Notes under the pieces: generated by a model | What the model was told of the DNA's origin: nothing | Database searches by the model: none | Seen by the model: only the letters and a program-made list of their open reading frames with translations | Shown: piece by piece, positions 5,595 to 6,242 of the stretch | Layout of the letters: every line of letters begins with the position of its first letter | How positions within the stretch are numbered: position 1 is the first letter of the stretch | Program-made: the position numbers and the translations under genes | Assembly: GCA_937952925.1 (NCBI GenBank) | Contig: CALFYA010000326.1 | Span: 1-6,242, forward strand | Direction of reading: 5' to 3' | Source of the DNA: an uncultured Moraxellaceae bacterium | GTDB lineage: Bacteria > Pseudomonadota > Gammaproteobacteria > Pseudomonadales > Moraxellaceae | Length of the DNA stretch: 6,242 bases

Positions 5595-6242
5595 CGCCCA
5601 AATCACCAACATCGCACCGATCACCACCAAGGCAAGGCCAGCGTGATCGGTTTTCACCAGCTTTTCTTTAAACACCAACGCCGAGATCAGTAAGGTAAAC
5701 AGCACCTCGATTTGCCCCAGCGTTTTGACAATCGGCACCGATTGCAAACTCATCGCGCTAAACCAACCGAGTGATCCCAAAAAGCTCGCCACACTCACCG
5801 CCAAGGTCAGCTTGCGCCTTTGCCACATTGCGGTGAGCGTGGTAGGACTGGTGAACGCCAGCCACGCCAACAAGATCGCCGCCTCAAACACCAAAATGGT
5901 GAGCAGCACCCACGCCGCTCGATACAAAAACGGCAAGCTGGTCAGCTCAAGGCTGGCTTCGCGCACCAACAGCGAGGTGATCGCAAACGCCAAGCCACTG
6001 CCCAAACCCATCCACAAGGTGCGCCACGACAACGACCCGATGGATTTGGCACCACTCAACAAAAACACCGCTACCCCACCAATCAGCACACCGAGCCAAC
6101 CTAAGAGCGACAGCTGATCATGCAACACTGCCACGCCAATCAGCGCCGCCAAAATCGCTTCGCTCTTGGCGAGTCCCACGCCAATCGCATAGTTTTTTTG
6201 TTGAAACAATTTGACCATCAGCACGGTCGCCAAAATTTGGCT
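5592..6242 (-). CDS. EamA/DMT-family transporter, N-terminus outside window
   Basis: The frame is open from the window end to TAG at 5594-5592, giving 216 visible residues. EamA-family members are usually about 280-300 residues with ten helices, so roughly the first 70-80 residues are missing; no start is assigned. About seven transmembrane helices are visible. The end of the first EamA repeat runs from YAIGVGLAKSEAILAALIGV to GWLGVLIGGVAVFLLS, and a complete second repeat ends with VKTLGQIEVLFTLLISALVF, then KEKL, and a final helix GLALVVIGAMLVIWA. The small-residue helix followed by a short charged E/K-rich turn before the last helix is typical of the family. Members are inner-membrane exporters of metabolites such as amino acids; the substrate here cannot be read. 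It is co-directional with the coiled-coil pair, 99 bases upstream of it, and need not share its function. Confidence 0.88.
   Translation of the reverse strand, partial: SQILATVLMVKLFQQKNYAIGVGLAKSEAILAALIGVAVLHDQLSLLGWLGVLIGGVAVFLLSGAKSIGSLSWRTLWMGLGSGLAFAITSLLVREASLELTSLPFLYRAAWVLLTILVFEAAILLAWLAFTSPTTLTAMWQRRKLTLAVSVASFLGSLGWFSAMSLQSVPIVKTLGQIEVLFTLLISALVFKEKLVKTDHAGLALVVIGAMLVIWA

Noticed and set aside
5725..6117. Plus-strand open frames opposite the transporter gene
   Set aside because: They are basic, low-complexity translations of the complement of a clear EamA transporter.
1..6242. CRISPR array, tRNA, rRNA, insertion sequence or transposase
   Set aside because: No regularly spaced repeats, cloverleaf-like segments, transposase frames or terminal inverted repeats with target duplications were seen on either strand.

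Overview
The window reads as a bacterial chromosomal segment with short intergenic gaps, ordinary Shine-Dalgarno sites and hairpin terminators. Base composition is close to half GC by eye, apart from one clearly AT-rich patch. The Gln-rich proteins, the EamA transporter and a CRP/Vfr-like palindrome would fit a gammaproteobacterium, possibly Moraxellaceae. No rRNA, tRNA or diagnostic marker is present, so this placement is tentative.

Left part, plus strand (1-1650): a tight run of three genes. These are the end of a GNAT N-acetyltransferase (5' end outside the window), a 147-residue two-helix membrane protein, and a 232-residue cytoplasmic protein of unknown family whose start overlaps the membrane gene by 11 bases. 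The run ends at a strong hairpin (1621-1642). A spacer follows that carries a TGTGA-N6-TCACA palindrome and an AT-rich inverted repeat. It leads to a small secreted protein gene (1829-2215), also of unknown family.

Right part, minus strand (2288-5492): the most unusual content. Two genes, 793 and 270 residues, are spaced 10 bases apart, and the ribosome binding site of the second overlaps the stop codon of the first. Both proteins begin with a short hydrophobic/amphipathic stretch and a Ser/Asn-rich linker, then become long, charged, Gln-rich helical/coiled-coil proteins. Neither has an enzyme motif I can recognise. The larger one carries an aromatic, probably beta-rich globular segment in its middle. 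It begins with a D-x-x-T-G motif resembling DUF1566/Lcl-type domains, and much of it is encoded by a 360-base block of about 32% GC inside a gene of about 50% GC. This points to a mosaic, possibly exchanged, domain. I consider the pair a candidate undescribed two-component structural or membrane-associated system; its function is unknown.

Right edge, minus strand (5592-6242): the C-terminal three quarters of an EamA/DMT-family membrane transporter, cut by the window end. It is co-directional with the coiled-coil pair but separated from it by 99 bases holding two short inverted repeats. The secreted-protein gene and the coiled-coil pair converge at 2216-2287, where two hairpins lie. The second of them overlaps the last codons of the 270-residue gene.
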